This document shows, one piece after another, positions 39,913-47,548 of a stretch of DNA of 64,000 nucleotides. Positions within the stretch are counted from its first letter, which is position 1; every line of letters begins with the position of its first letter. Both the position numbers and the translations under genes were made by a program. Location of the stretch: assembly GCF_023736115.1 (NCBI RefSeq), contig NZ_JAKQZC010000006.1, forward strand, positions 62,001 to 126,000, read 5' to 3'. Below the pieces are notes generated by a model. That model worked only from the letters and a program-made list of their open reading frames with translations. It searched no databases and had not been told where the DNA came from. This DNA comes from Salinicola avicenniae. Lineage in GTDB: Bacteria > Pseudomonadota > Gammaproteobacteria > Pseudomonadales > Halomonadaceae.

Positions 39913-42272
39913 GTGCACTCGAACAATCCCGCGAGTGGGGCACGGTCGATTGCCTGCGTTGGCGCGGGGCCATCTTCACGCGCCTGCCCTCGCTGGCCGA
40001 GGATCTGGCCGCCGGGTTTCTGCACGTCGCCATTCGCTACGGCAACGCGGCGGGTAACCGCTGGCTGACACGTCAGACGGCGGATCTGCTCGAACCGACG
40101 CAGGTCTACAAACGCTTCCCGGTGATCGCGGACGATCTCAAGCGCGCGTTCATCGCCAAGCGCAACGCCGAGAGCACGACTATCGAGGGCATCAAGGCAG
40201 CCTGCCAATGGCTACAGGATGCCGAATCGCGCCTCAAGATCGGCTCGCTGAACGTGACCCACGATGACGATGCGCTGGTCGACTACGCCCAGGCACAGGC
40301 TCGCGCCGTGGAGGATGCGCGCAACAAGCTGATCGGCAACATCGCCGAGCACAATCGTCGCCAGCGGCTCGGCCTGCTGCCGCCGGCAAGGCGCATTCGC
40401 CAGCCGCGTGGTGGTTCCCTATCCGAGCAGTCGCGGGATATGGCGCGCCAGATCGCCGAGGCACGCAATCCACTGACGCCGCCGCCGGCCGGTATCCCGT
40501 TGATGGCGGTATTCGCGTGGCATCGGGCGCCGCTCATGAGTCTGGCGGTCGCCGATGAGCTGGCCGCCGCCGCGGCGCGCAAACGTGCGACGCTGCATAG
40601 CATCACCCCGCCACCGGTGAAGCAACCCGCCAGCATGCAACTGGCCCGCCTGAGCTGCGAGAGCTTCTGGCGTCGCAAGCTGCGTCGGTTGGCCGGGCGC
40701 CGGCTGGAGCAGGTGCAGCGCGAGGCCTATCGCGTTCATGCGCAGGCCGGCATCTACTGCAGCGACCTGACTATCGAACGCCGCCGCGCCCAGCGCGTGC
40801 GCAACCGCACGCTGCTGGAAGCCTTCGAGGCGATCAATCAGGAAGGTCAGGTCTACACCCTAGCGGAGCTGGCCGAGCTGGGTCTGTCGAACCCGGACCA
40901 CCGCCGCGCGGAACTGATGCTGCGCATCCGCGATACGGAAGTGGAAGCCCGGCGTCTTGGCCACGTCGGCATGTTCTACACCGTCACCGCGCCAAGCCGG
41001 TTTCATCCGGTCAACGCCAACCGCTACAAGGACCGCAAGGGCCGGGAGCGCTACCGCTGCAGGCGTAACCCGAAATACGACGGTTCCACACCACGAGAAG
41101 CACAGCAGCATATCCAGAAGGTGTGGGCGAAGGCCCGCGCCAAGCTCTCGCGGGACGAGCGCGCCATCTATGGCATCCGCGTGGTCGAGCCGCACCACGA
41201 CGGTACCCCGCACTGGCACCTTCTCATCTGGATGAAGCCGGAAGACGCCGAAGCCATTACGGAGACACTTCGCGGCTACGCGGAGGAAGAGTCCCCCGAG
41301 GAGCTCTACAACTCGCTCGGCAAGACCACGGCGCGCTTCGATGCCAAGCGCATCGACCACGACAAGGGCACCGCCGCCGGCTACGTGGCGAAATACATCT
41401 CGAAGAATATCAATGGCGAGCAGTTCACCCGCGCCGGCGTGGAAGGCGACGAGCTGGACCGCTACGGCCACGACCTGAACAGCGCGGCGCCACGTATCGA
41501 AGCCTGGGCGGCGTGCTGGGGCATCCGCCAGTTCCAGTTCGTTGGCCTGCCCAGCGTGACCGTCTGGCGCGAGATTCGCCGCCTCACCGACCAGCAGGAA
41601 AGCCAACTGCGCGAGTGGGAAGCCGCGACCCGCCCTCACCCGCGAGCGGCGGCCACCTTCCACCAGATCCGCGAAGCTGCCAACGCCGGCCAGTGGGACC
41701 GTTTCCTGCGGCTCATGGGCGGCCCGAACACGCCACGCAAGCTGCAGCCGATCAAGCCGTGGTCGATCCCCGCTTTCCGCACCGATCAAGGCGATGACGA
41801 TTTCAGCCACGCCACCGGCGAGCGGCGTACCGAGTTCCTCGAGCGCGGCCGCTACGGCGACGAAATCAAGGTACCCAAGGGGCTCGCCGTCAGCGATGGC
41901 AAGGGCCGCGTGTCCGAATATCTGACGCGCCTGTACCGCTGGAACGTGCGCCCGAAGCGTGCGGCCGCGAAGGGTTTTTCGGGAGGAGGCGAAGCCGCCG
42001 ACCCTTGGACTTGTGTCACTAACTGTACGGACCCCGGCACGGGGACCGGCCAGAGCCTCATCCCTCGGAGGATCCTCACTCCGAAAGAACTCACCCCGGC
42101 GGAGCTCACGGAGCAGACCCGCCGGTACCAGGAGTGGCGCGGCAGCGAAGCGGTCCGCGCCGAGATGGAAGCGGTGGAACTCGAAGAGCGCCACATCCGT
42201 GCCGCAGCCCGCCGGCACGCGCCCCGACCCGAATGGCATGGCATCGAGGAGTTCTTCCCCGATGGCATCTGA
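39909..42272 (+). CDS. A: Replication initiation endonuclease (P2 gpA)
   Basis: A 787-aa rolling-circle replication initiator. The HUH metal-binding motif is in GTPHWHLLIWM (H434 and H436, approximately) and the paired catalytic tyrosines are in GYVAKYISKN (Y492 and Y496, approximately). It nicks the origin and stays bound to the 5' end. The N-terminal 350 residues match the P2 gpA family type. In P2 the origin lies inside gene A, so it may lie here too; I could not place the nick site. Length is close to P2 gpA (761 aa). Confidence 0.95.
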   Translation: MSALEQSREWGTVDCLRWRGAIFTRLPSLAEDLAAGFLHVAIRYGNAAGNRWLTRQTADLLEPTQVYKRFPVIADDLKRAFIAKRNAESTTIEGIKAACQWLQDAESRLKIGSLNVTHDDDALVDYAQAQARAVEDARNKLIGNIAEHNRRQRLGLLPPARRIRQPRGGSLSEQSRDMARQIAEARNPLTPPPAGIPLMAVFAWHRAPLMSLAVADELAAAAARKRATLHSITPPPVKQPASMQLARLSCESFWRRKLRRLAGRRLEQVQREAYRVHAQAGIYCSDLTIERRRAQRVRNRTLLEAFEAINQEGQVYTLAELAELGLSNPDHRRAELMLRIRDTEVEARRLGHVGMFYTVTAPSRFHPVNANRYKDRKGRERYRCRRNPKYDGSTPREAQQHIQKVWAKARAKLSRDERAIYGIRVVEPHHDGTPHWHLLIWMKPEDAEAITETLRGYAEEESPEELYNSLGKTTARFDAKRIDHDKGTAAGYVAKYISKNINGEQFTRAGVEGDELDRYGHDLNSAAPRIEAWAACWGIRQFQFVGLPSVTVWREIRRLTDQQESQLREWEAATRPHPRAAATFHQIREAANAGQWDRFLRLMGGPNTPRKLQPIKPWSIPAFRTDQGDDDFSHATGERRTEFLERGRYGDEIKVPKGLAVSDGKGRVSEYLTRLYRWNVRPKRAAAKGFSGGGEAADPWTCVTNCTDPGTGTGQSLIPRRILTPKELTPAELTEQTRRYQEWRGSEAVRAEMEAVELEERHIRAAARRHAPRPEWHGIEEFFPDGI

Positions 42273-42309
42273 TAACGCTCGCGCCACGCAGGCGCTAAAG
42301 GAGGAAACG

Positions 42310-42531
42310 ATGGAAACCCAAGCCCGAGCCGTGCCACGCGGCACGCTGCAGGAAGCCGGCGAGCTGGCCGTCTTGAGTGACGCCAGCGGCCCCACCCGGC
42401 ACCGCTATGCCCTGGTGATCGCGTTCGACAGCGAGGACGCATTACGACAAGCCGTCACCAACCACCGCTGCGCCTATCGGGATGGTCAGCGAGTCCAGGA
42501 GCTCAACGCGGAGGGTGCCGCCCATGGCTGA
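42310..42531 (+). CDS. Small phage protein of unknown function
   Basis: A 73-aa soluble protein (ETQARAVPRGTLQEAGELAVLSD ... HRYALVIAFDSEDALRQAV). A strong AAGGAGG stands 6 bases before the ATG, and the next gene overlaps it by 8 bp. Not recognised. Confidence 0.7.
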   Translation: METQARAVPRGTLQEAGELAVLSDASGPTRHRYALVIAFDSEDALRQAVTNHRCAYRDGQRVQELNAEGAAHG

Positions 42532-42739
42532 TGCAGCAGACAACGCCGGCGTCGTGATCGAGCAGCAACTGGCCAGCTCACTCGCCCGCCATCATCTGCC
42601 GGCGGATATCGCCACCGACTCCGAGTGCGAGGAATGCGGCAACGAGATCCCCGCCGCCCGGCGCGCCGCCGCTCCGTGGGCAACGACCTGCATCGAGTGC
42701 CAGTCGATTCGTGAAGCCAGGGGGCGCCATGTCCGGTGA
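42524..42739 (+). CDS. TraR/DksA-type zinc-finger protein
   Basis: A 71-aa protein with C-x2-C-x16-C-x2-C (CEECGNEIPAARRAAAPWATTCIEC), the short TraR/DksA zinc finger. Such phage proteins bind the secondary channel of RNA polymerase and imitate DksA with ppGpp. This is the usual place, shortly after gpA, in P2-like phages. Confidence 0.9.
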   Translation: MADAADNAGVVIEQQLASSLARHHLPADIATDSECEECGNEIPAARRAAAPWATTCIECQSIREARGRHVR

Positions 42740-42944
42740 ACGCATCAAACGGCTGTCTCACGTCGCCGCTTTGCTGATCTTCGCATTGGCACTCGGCGTG
42801 GCATTTCAGGCAGGCGTCGGCCTGACAGCCAGAATCCTGCCCCGCATCGATGTGATTGAGGTCCATGCCATCAATCACGCCGAGACGGCCGATATGGCCA
42901 CCACAGAACCGCTCCCGGCGCTGCCGGGTCGGTATCAGTACTGA
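42729..42944 (+). CDS. Small single-pass membrane protein
   Basis: A 71-aa protein with one hydrophobic helix (about 10-33, VAALLIFALALGVAFQAGVGLTA), a basic N-terminus and a periplasmic-looking tail. It overlaps the TraR-like gene by 11 bp. Function unknown. Confidence 0.65.
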   Translation: MSGERIKRLSHVAALLIFALALGVAFQAGVGLTARILPRIDVIEVHAINHAETADMATTEPLPALPGRYQY

Positions 42945-42955
42945 GGGCCTGAACG

Positions 42956-43219
42956 ATGGCCGGCAATCATCACGCCCGAGCTGCGGGCATCCTGTGCCGC
43001 GATCCGGCGTTCCGGCTCTATCTCGACCGCCGCGCCCGGGCCAAGTTCGGCGCAGACGTCCCAGATGGTACCCATACCGATCAGGACGCCAGTGAGTGGA
43101 TCCGGAAAGCGTGCCAAGTCCGCAGCCGATCGGAGCTCGATACAAACCAGCAGGCCGGTACCACCTTCCGGCTGATCCAGAACCGCTTCAACCGTTGGAG
43201 AGCGAGACAAAAATCATGA
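42956..43219 (+). CDS. Small phage protein of unknown function
   Basis: An 87-aa basic helical protein (AGILCRDPAFRLYLDRRARAKFGADVPDGTHTDQDASEWIRKACQV). It overlaps the PrtN-family gene by 4 bp. Similar sequences sit near the right end of other P2-like prophages; I know no function. Confidence 0.68.
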   Translation: MAGNHHARAAGILCRDPAFRLYLDRRARAKFGADVPDGTHTDQDASEWIRKACQVRSRSELDTNQQAGTTFRLIQNRFNRWRARQKS

Positions 43220-43473
43220 ATACCTACTTCGGACTGCTGGCCGAATTCGACGGCCGTGCTGAACTCCTCCTGGAGGAAGTGGCGCCCCGGTATTTCGGTA
43301 TCAGTGCCAAGACGGCAAACGCCCGCGCGTTGGCGCAAGGGCTGCCCGTGCCCGCCTATCGTGCGCTGGACTCCCAGAAATCGCCTTGGCTGATCAGCGC
43401 CGCAGACCTGGCCAGCTATCTGGACAAGCGGCGAGCTGAAGCGTCCGCGATGTGGCAGAAAGTAAATCATTGA
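43216..43473 (+). CDS. Pyocin activator PrtN family protein
   Basis: An 85-aa protein of the PrtN family. The layout FGLLAEFDGRAELLLEEVAPRYFGIS, then GLPVPAYRALDSQKSPWLISAADLASYLDKRR follows Pseudomonas PrtN, which activates pyocin genes after RecA removes PrtR. Here it is in the phage early region without a recognisable PrtR. It may activate late or cargo genes together with Ogr, or act as an excisionase-like factor. It is the last gene of the early run before the NUDIX operon. Confidence 0.85.
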   Translation: MNTYFGLLAEFDGRAELLLEEVAPRYFGISAKTANARALAQGLPVPAYRALDSQKSPWLISAADLASYLDKRRAEASAMWQKVNH

Positions 43474-43530
43474 TGATCAGCGATGTGGCGTCAGGTTAGG
43501 CTACTCAACAAATCGATACTGGGCGCCACT

Positions 43531-43917
43531 ATGAAAAATGTCGCTGCAGGGCTGATCTTGGATGAGGGAACCATACTCCTGACAAGACGCTCCCCCGGGC
43601 AGAATCTCGCCGGCTACTGGGAGTTCCCAGGAGGCAAACAGGAAGCCGGCGAAACCATCCAGGAATGCCTAGAGCGAGAGCTACTTGAAGAGCTCTCGCT
43701 TTCTTGCATCGCTAAAGAAGTCTTCATGGAAAGCCGATACGACTACGATGGGGGATCGATCAATCTCGTTGGCATCATTGCTCAAGCTGACTGTCAGCCA
43801 CTCACCCTCACAGTTCATGACCTGGCAGAGTGGGTCCCGATAGAGGACCTGATGACCTTCAAGCTCGCACCCGCAGACATTCCCATCGCAAAGGCTCTTA
43901 TCAAATCTCATGGATAG
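43531..43917 (+). CDS. NUDIX hydrolase (MutT-like)
   Basis: A 128-aa Nudix pyrophosphohydrolase. The box GGKQEAGETIQECLERELLEELSL fits G-x5-E-x7-RE-U-x-EE-x-G-U except that the last Gly is Ser. The organisation is that of the MutT/CTP pyrophosphohydrolase group that removes modified or oxidised (d)NTPs. It overlaps the SRA-HNH endonuclease gene by 8 bp, so the two act together in all likelihood. AT-richer than the phage core. ATG 43531 is preferred; an ATG 16 codons upstream is possible. Confidence 0.9.
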   Translation: MKNVAAGLILDEGTILLTRRSPGQNLAGYWEFPGGKQEAGETIQECLERELLEELSLSCIAKEVFMESRYDYDGGSINLVGIIAQADCQPLTLTVHDLAEWVPIEDLMTFKLAPADIPIAKALIKSHG

Positions 43918-44725
43918 CATCGAGACGCTTCAACCAGGCACGATTCTCAACAACGCCCAGCTATGTGAGATTTTCGGATGCAGCCCTCAGGGCGGGATGA
44001 GGCGTTCAAAACGCACCAATACATTGGTCGTGGTGACGAATCACATTGAATCGATCTACGACGATCGCTGGGAGGGGGACATCATCCACTACACCGGGAT
44101 GGGCCAAACCGGTGAAATGGAGCTCAATGCGGCCCAGAACCGGACGCTCAATGAAAGCCCAGCGAACGGTGTTGCGGTCCACCTTTTCGAGGTGTTCAGG
44201 AAGCGTGAATACACCTACGTCGGGGAAGTCGAACGTATTGCTCCGGCCTACCAGGCCCAACAACCTGACGCTGAAGGTAACCTCCGCCTGGCCTGGCTAT
44301 TCCCGTTGCAACTGAAAAGCTCAATGGCAGCACCGCTGGACCCGGAGGCGGCGGATGAAGCCTACCGCAAGCAAGAACGCCAGGCTCGCAGGCTCTCGGA
44401 TGAGAAGCTACAGGAGAGAGCGTGGCAATCGCCGGCAGAGGTGAGTGTCCGCAGTGTGCTCACCGCCCAGCGCGGACGCTCACCGTATGTCGCCGCCTAT
44501 GCCAAGCGCCGCGCTGCGGGATCATGTGAGCTCTGCCAGGCCCCCGCGCCATTCCAAACTCAAGGTGGAGAGCCCTACCTGGAGTGCCATCACATCGAAT
44601 GGCTGTCACGGGGTGGCAAAGACTCAATCGACAATACCGTCGCGCTCTGCCCCAACTGCCACCGCCGGATGCATGTTATCGAAGCAGAAGCCGACATTAA
44701 TGCCCTAAAAGAGATTCGCAAATGA
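43910..44725 (+). CDS. SRA-like/HNH endonuclease (type IV restriction-like)
   Basis: A 271-aa protein. The N-terminal half (about 1-140, LCEIFGCSPQGGMRRSKRTNTLVVVTNH ... HYTGMGQTG) matches the ScoMcrA-type SRA module that reads modified bases. The C-terminal HNH nuclease has CELC (206-209), HHIEWLSRGG (about 227-236) and CPNCHRRMH with both zinc pairs intact. Such enzymes cut 5-methylcytosine, hydroxymethylcytosine or phosphorothioate DNA. It overlaps its neighbours by 8 and 4 bp in a NUDIX-nuclease-membrane operon, so a concerted anti-phage role is likely. Confidence 0.9.
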   Translation: MDSIETLQPGTILNNAQLCEIFGCSPQGGMRRSKRTNTLVVVTNHIESIYDDRWEGDIIHYTGMGQTGEMELNAAQNRTLNESPANGVAVHLFEVFRKREYTYVGEVERIAPAYQAQQPDAEGNLRLAWLFPLQLKSSMAAPLDPEAADEAYRKQERQARRLSDEKLQERAWQSPAEVSVRSVLTAQRGRSPYVAAYAKRRAAGSCELCQAPAPFQTQGGEPYLECHHIEWLSRGGKDSIDNTVALCPNCHRRMHVIEAEADINALKEIRK

Positions 44726-45333
44726 GGGGCAGAGAGAAATTGAAAGAAGTGTTTTCGGGACCTAATTCCCCTGGAGAGACTAGGGAGAAATACTGGGCGA
44801 TGCACAAAAGCATGGGCATTGGAATTTTCCTGGGAAGCTTGACGATGCTGCTATACGAAGTGACTAAGACGCAGCTAGCATGCCAGGCGGTGCTGGGGGT
44901 TCTATCACCGGAATTATGGTTACTTCTAACCTTCTGCGGCTTGTTTTTTCTCTGCCTACATGATGTCGCACCGAAAATTAAGCTACTTAAGCGAGCAGCG
45001 GCATCGACGATAAAAATTTCCTCTGATATTGGCTCTTTGTTTATTGGCGCTATTATTTCGGCACTTTGCGTCGCGTCGCTGGTAGAAAGTGGGATATCTG
45101 GCCTTTTTGGAAATTCTCCCTGGATCATTGGGGGCGGCGCCATTTTTTATGCTCTAGCGGCAGTTACTAACTACCTGCCTTACGCCATGCTTACAACGGA
45201 ATATGGCCGAGAAGAGATGGAAAAAAACAGAAAAGCATACCCCTTTAGAGCCTTGATGCTTCTGCCCATCATCATGATTATTTTGTACTTTTTACGACTT
45301 CCATCGTTACAACTATGCAATCACTTCAATTGA
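44722..45333 (+). CDS. Multi-pass membrane protein of the NUDIX-HNH operon
   Basis: A 203-aa protein with about five hydrophobic segments (near 30-50, 62-82, 102-124, 131-150, 175-193). I do not recognise a family. It is translationally coupled to the HNH gene (ATGA). Its end overlaps the integrase end by 13 bp on the other strand. A membrane third component could be an effector that acts at the membrane when the nuclease is triggered, or simply a hitch-hiker. AT-rich. Confidence 0.75.
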   Translation: MRGREKLKEVFSGPNSPGETREKYWAMHKSMGIGIFLGSLTMLLYEVTKTQLACQAVLGVLSPELWLLLTFCGLFFLCLHDVAPKIKLLKRAAASTIKISSDIGSLFIGAIISALCVASLVESGISGLFGNSPWIIGGGAIFYALAAVTNYLPYAMLTTEYGREEMEKNRKAYPFRALMLLPIIMIILYFLRLPSLQLCNHFN

Positions 45334-46376
45334 AGCTTCTCTGGCCGTAAGTGGGTGTATCTTTTCAAGACATCCCAGCTCTCGTGTAGCGTGAATTGCT
45401 GCACCTCAACGATCTCATAGCCCACCTCGAATAACCGCGACGTCGCTTCGTGCCGAAGATCATGAAACCGAAGATCTTCGATCCCACTGGCGACGCAAGC
45501 GCCCCGCCACCGGGTTCCTATCGACTTGCCGTTGTACGGGAATATCTCATCAATGCCAGATTGCCGCGGCTGCCGTTCGATAATTTCCATGGCGGCATGG
45601 GTGAGCTTAAACCGCTTGTGATTGCCCAGTTTCTGCCGCGGGTGCTTCGCATCTCTGACGATGCAGGTCATTGATCCCTCATCCAGGTCGCTCCAACGCA
45701 GTCGCACGATCTCGGCCTGGCGTCTGGCTGATACGATCGCGAAGTCCATGATGTCTTCCATTGGAAGGATCGCCGAAGGCCGGATGCGTTGGGAACGCTG
45801 GAAGAAAGCTCGCAATCGGCTTATCTCACCTTCGGATGGACGGCGATCCCTCTCCCCTGCCTTGGCGATGAGGCCTTTGCCCCGCAAGAGCAATTTCGCT
45901 GACTCGAACTCATTCAGATCGACGGGCATTTTCCAGGCTGCGGCGGCCGTTTTCAGGATGATGCCGATCCACACCACATCCTGATTGATCGTTGAGGGCT
46001 TGATCCCGCTATTGCGACGCATCTGAGCGTGATCGATGACCTGCTCGCTGGTGAGGTCCGTGATCATCACTCTCGCAATAGGGAACCGCCCAAGCTGCTC
46101 AATCGTGGCACGCTTCGAACGCCCAGCACCTTGCCCAAACTCCTCGAGGTAGCGCTCGAAAGCATCGCCAAGAGTGACGTTTCGCCACCGGGCCGTGATC
46201 ACGCCACCGGGCGCACTAAGCTCGAGTTCTCGGCGCTTGGCCCACTCCTCGGCCATCGCCTTGCGCGGAAACGTCCGCGACTCTGTATAATCCCCGCTTC
46301 CTCGGCGTGCGATGCGGATCCGGGCCAGGTATGAGAAACTGCCGTCCTTCTTCCGCCGCTTTACGATGGTGGCCAC
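45321..46376 (-). CDS. int: Tyrosine integrase (dusA-specific)
   Basis: A 351-aa site-specific tyrosine recombinase. An N-terminal arm-binding/SAM-like part precedes the catalytic domain with the first Arg in ARRQAEIVRLRWSDLD, HDLRHEATSRL (H-x-x-R) and the nucleophile Tyr in LKRYTHLRPE. It catalyses integration and excision at the dusA core 170 bp away. I choose GTG 46376 because GGGAGG stands just before it and the product then begins VATIVKRRKKDGS, as in related integrases; an upstream start at 46460 would add 28 residues. Confidence 0.94.
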   Translation of the reverse strand: MATIVKRRKKDGSFSYLARIRIARRGSGDYTESRTFPRKAMAEEWAKRRELELSAPGGVITARWRNVTLGDAFERYLEEFGQGAGRSKRATIEQLGRFPIARVMITDLTSEQVIDHAQMRRNSGIKPSTINQDVVWIGIILKTAAAAWKMPVDLNEFESAKLLLRGKGLIAKAGERDRRPSEGEISRLRAFFQRSQRIRPSAILPMEDIMDFAIVSARRQAEIVRLRWSDLDEGSMTCIVRDAKHPRQKLGNHKRFKLTHAAMEIIERQPRQSGIDEIFPYNGKSIGTRWRGACVASGIEDLRFHDLRHEATSRLFEVGYEIVEVQQFTLHESWDVLKRYTHLRPEKLQLK

Positions 46377-46459
46377 AGCCCCTCCCGAAATGTGACAAAT
46401 CCGGATGCCGCGCGGTGCCAGATTTGTGACAACACGACTCGCAAAACGCGGCAAAAGCA

Positions 46460-46475
46460 CTGTAAATATTACCAG
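46460..46475. promoter_or_regulatory. LexA-like palindrome before the rebuilt dusA
   Basis: CTGTAAATATTACCAG deviates by one base from CTGT-N8-ACAG and forms a near-perfect 18-bp palindrome with its flanks (ACTG...CAGT). It lies between the int and dusA starts, in phage-derived DNA. Confidence 0.4.
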
Positions 46476-46477
46476 TT

Positions 46478-47524
46478 ATGGCTATGACCGAAAACGTCAC
46501 AACCCGCGAAAACCCTACAATCACGCGGCCTGTGCTTGATAGGACTTTCTCCGTCGCCCCGATGATGGAGTGGACGACACGCGACTATCGCGCTTTCGCG
46601 CGCTGCCTGACGCGCCGCACGTTGCTTTATACCGAGATGGTGACCACCGGAGCGATCCTGCACGGTACGCCGCGCGAGCGCTTCCTGGGCTACGACGCCA
46701 TCGAGCACCCGCTGGCATTGCAGCTGGGCGGCAGCGATCCCGGCGAGTTGGCGGAGTGTGCGGCGATTGCCGAAGCGTGGGGCTACGACGAAGTCAATTT
46801 GAACGTCGGCTGCCCCAGCGATCGGGTGCAGAACAACCTGATCGGCGCCTGCCTGATGGGCTACCCGGAGAAAGTCGCCTCGGCAATCGATGCCATGCGT
46901 CGCACGGTGTCGATTCCGGTCACCGTGAAATGCCGTATCGGCATCGATGACCAGGACGAAGACGCCGATCTTGCGCGCTTTATCGAGCAGGTCGCGGCAA
47001 CCGGTTGCGACACCTTTGTCGTGCACGCACGAAAGGCATGGCTACAGGGGCTGTCGCCCAAGGAAAACCGCGATGTGCCGCCGCTCAACTATCCGCGCGT
47101 CTATCGACTGAAAGCCCAGTATCCCACGCTGCACATCGGTATCAATGGCGGCATCAAGACGCTGGCCGAGAGCCGCGAGCACCTTGAGAACGGTGCCGAC
47201 AGCGTGATGGTGGGTCGCGAAGCCTATCAGAACCCGTGGCTGCTGGCAGGCGTCGACCCGCTGCTCTATGGCGAGGCCGCACCGGTCGCCTCGCGCCACG
47301 AGGCCGCGCGCGCGTTCCGCCCTTACCTTGTCGAGCGGCTGGCACAGGGCAGCAAGCTGAACCATGTCACGCGCCATCTACTGGGGCTTTTCCAGGGCTG
47401 CCCGGGCGGCCGACGTTTCCGCCGCCATCTCTCCGAGCACGCCCATCGCGACGGCGCCGGCATCGGCGTCTTCGATGATGCACTGGGCCAAGTCGACGAG
47501 CAGCGCCTGACCGAAAGCGCCTGA
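46478..47524 (+). CDS. dusA: tRNA-dihydrouridine(20/20a) synthase
   Basis: A 348-aa FMN enzyme that reduces uridine 20/20a in tRNA D-loops. The catalytic cysteine is in NVGCPSDRVQ; FMN/TIM-barrel motifs include VAPMMEWTTRDYR, VKCRIGIDD and GADSVMVGREAYQNPW. The first 23 codons or so come from the prophage side (MAMTENVTTRENPTITRPVLD), then the native sequence starts at the att core. The enzyme is therefore restored, but with a new N-terminus and promoter supplied by the phage. ATG at 46484 is an alternative start. Confidence 0.96.
   Translation: MAMTENVTTRENPTITRPVLDRTFSVAPMMEWTTRDYRAFARCLTRRTLLYTEMVTTGAILHGTPRERFLGYDAIEHPLALQLGGSDPGELAECAAIAEAWGYDEVNLNVGCPSDRVQNNLIGACLMGYPEKVASAIDAMRRTVSIPVTVKCRIGIDDQDEDADLARFIEQVAATGCDTFVVHARKAWLQGLSPKENRDVPPLNYPRVYRLKAQYPTLHIGINGGIKTLAESREHLENGADSVMVGREAYQNPWLLAGVDPLLYGEAAPVASRHEAARAFRPYLVERLAQGSKLNHVTRHLLGLFQGCPGGRRFRRHLSEHAHRDGAGIGVFDDALGQVDEQRLTESA
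46547..46569. repeat. attR core
   Basis: Identical to 6620-6642 over 23 bp. It lies in the dusA codons for FSVAPMM, right after the phage-derived 5' end. Confidence 0.93.
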
Positions 47525-47548
47525 GCCTGACGCACGCCCCGTGTTTCT

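Larger units (their letters stand above)
6620..46569. mobile_element. P2-like prophage integrated in dusA
   Basis: About 40 kb bounded by identical 23-bp direct repeats that lie in dusA codons for FSVAPMM. Inside are a tyrosine integrase next to the right repeat, an S24 repressor, gpA-type replication, terminase, portal, capsid, lysis, contractile tail and Ogr-type late control. Every structural gene of the P2 plan that I expected is open and full length, so it may be inducible. The order differs from P2: int lies at the far right end, ogr is in the early region and dam is at the left end. AT-rich insertions of cargo genes interrupt the GC-rich backbone. Confidence 0.96.

Noticed and set aside
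6620-46569. A tailocin (headless bacteriocin) rather than a phage
   Set aside because: Terminase, portal, scaffold, capsid, head completion, replication and integrase genes are all full length.
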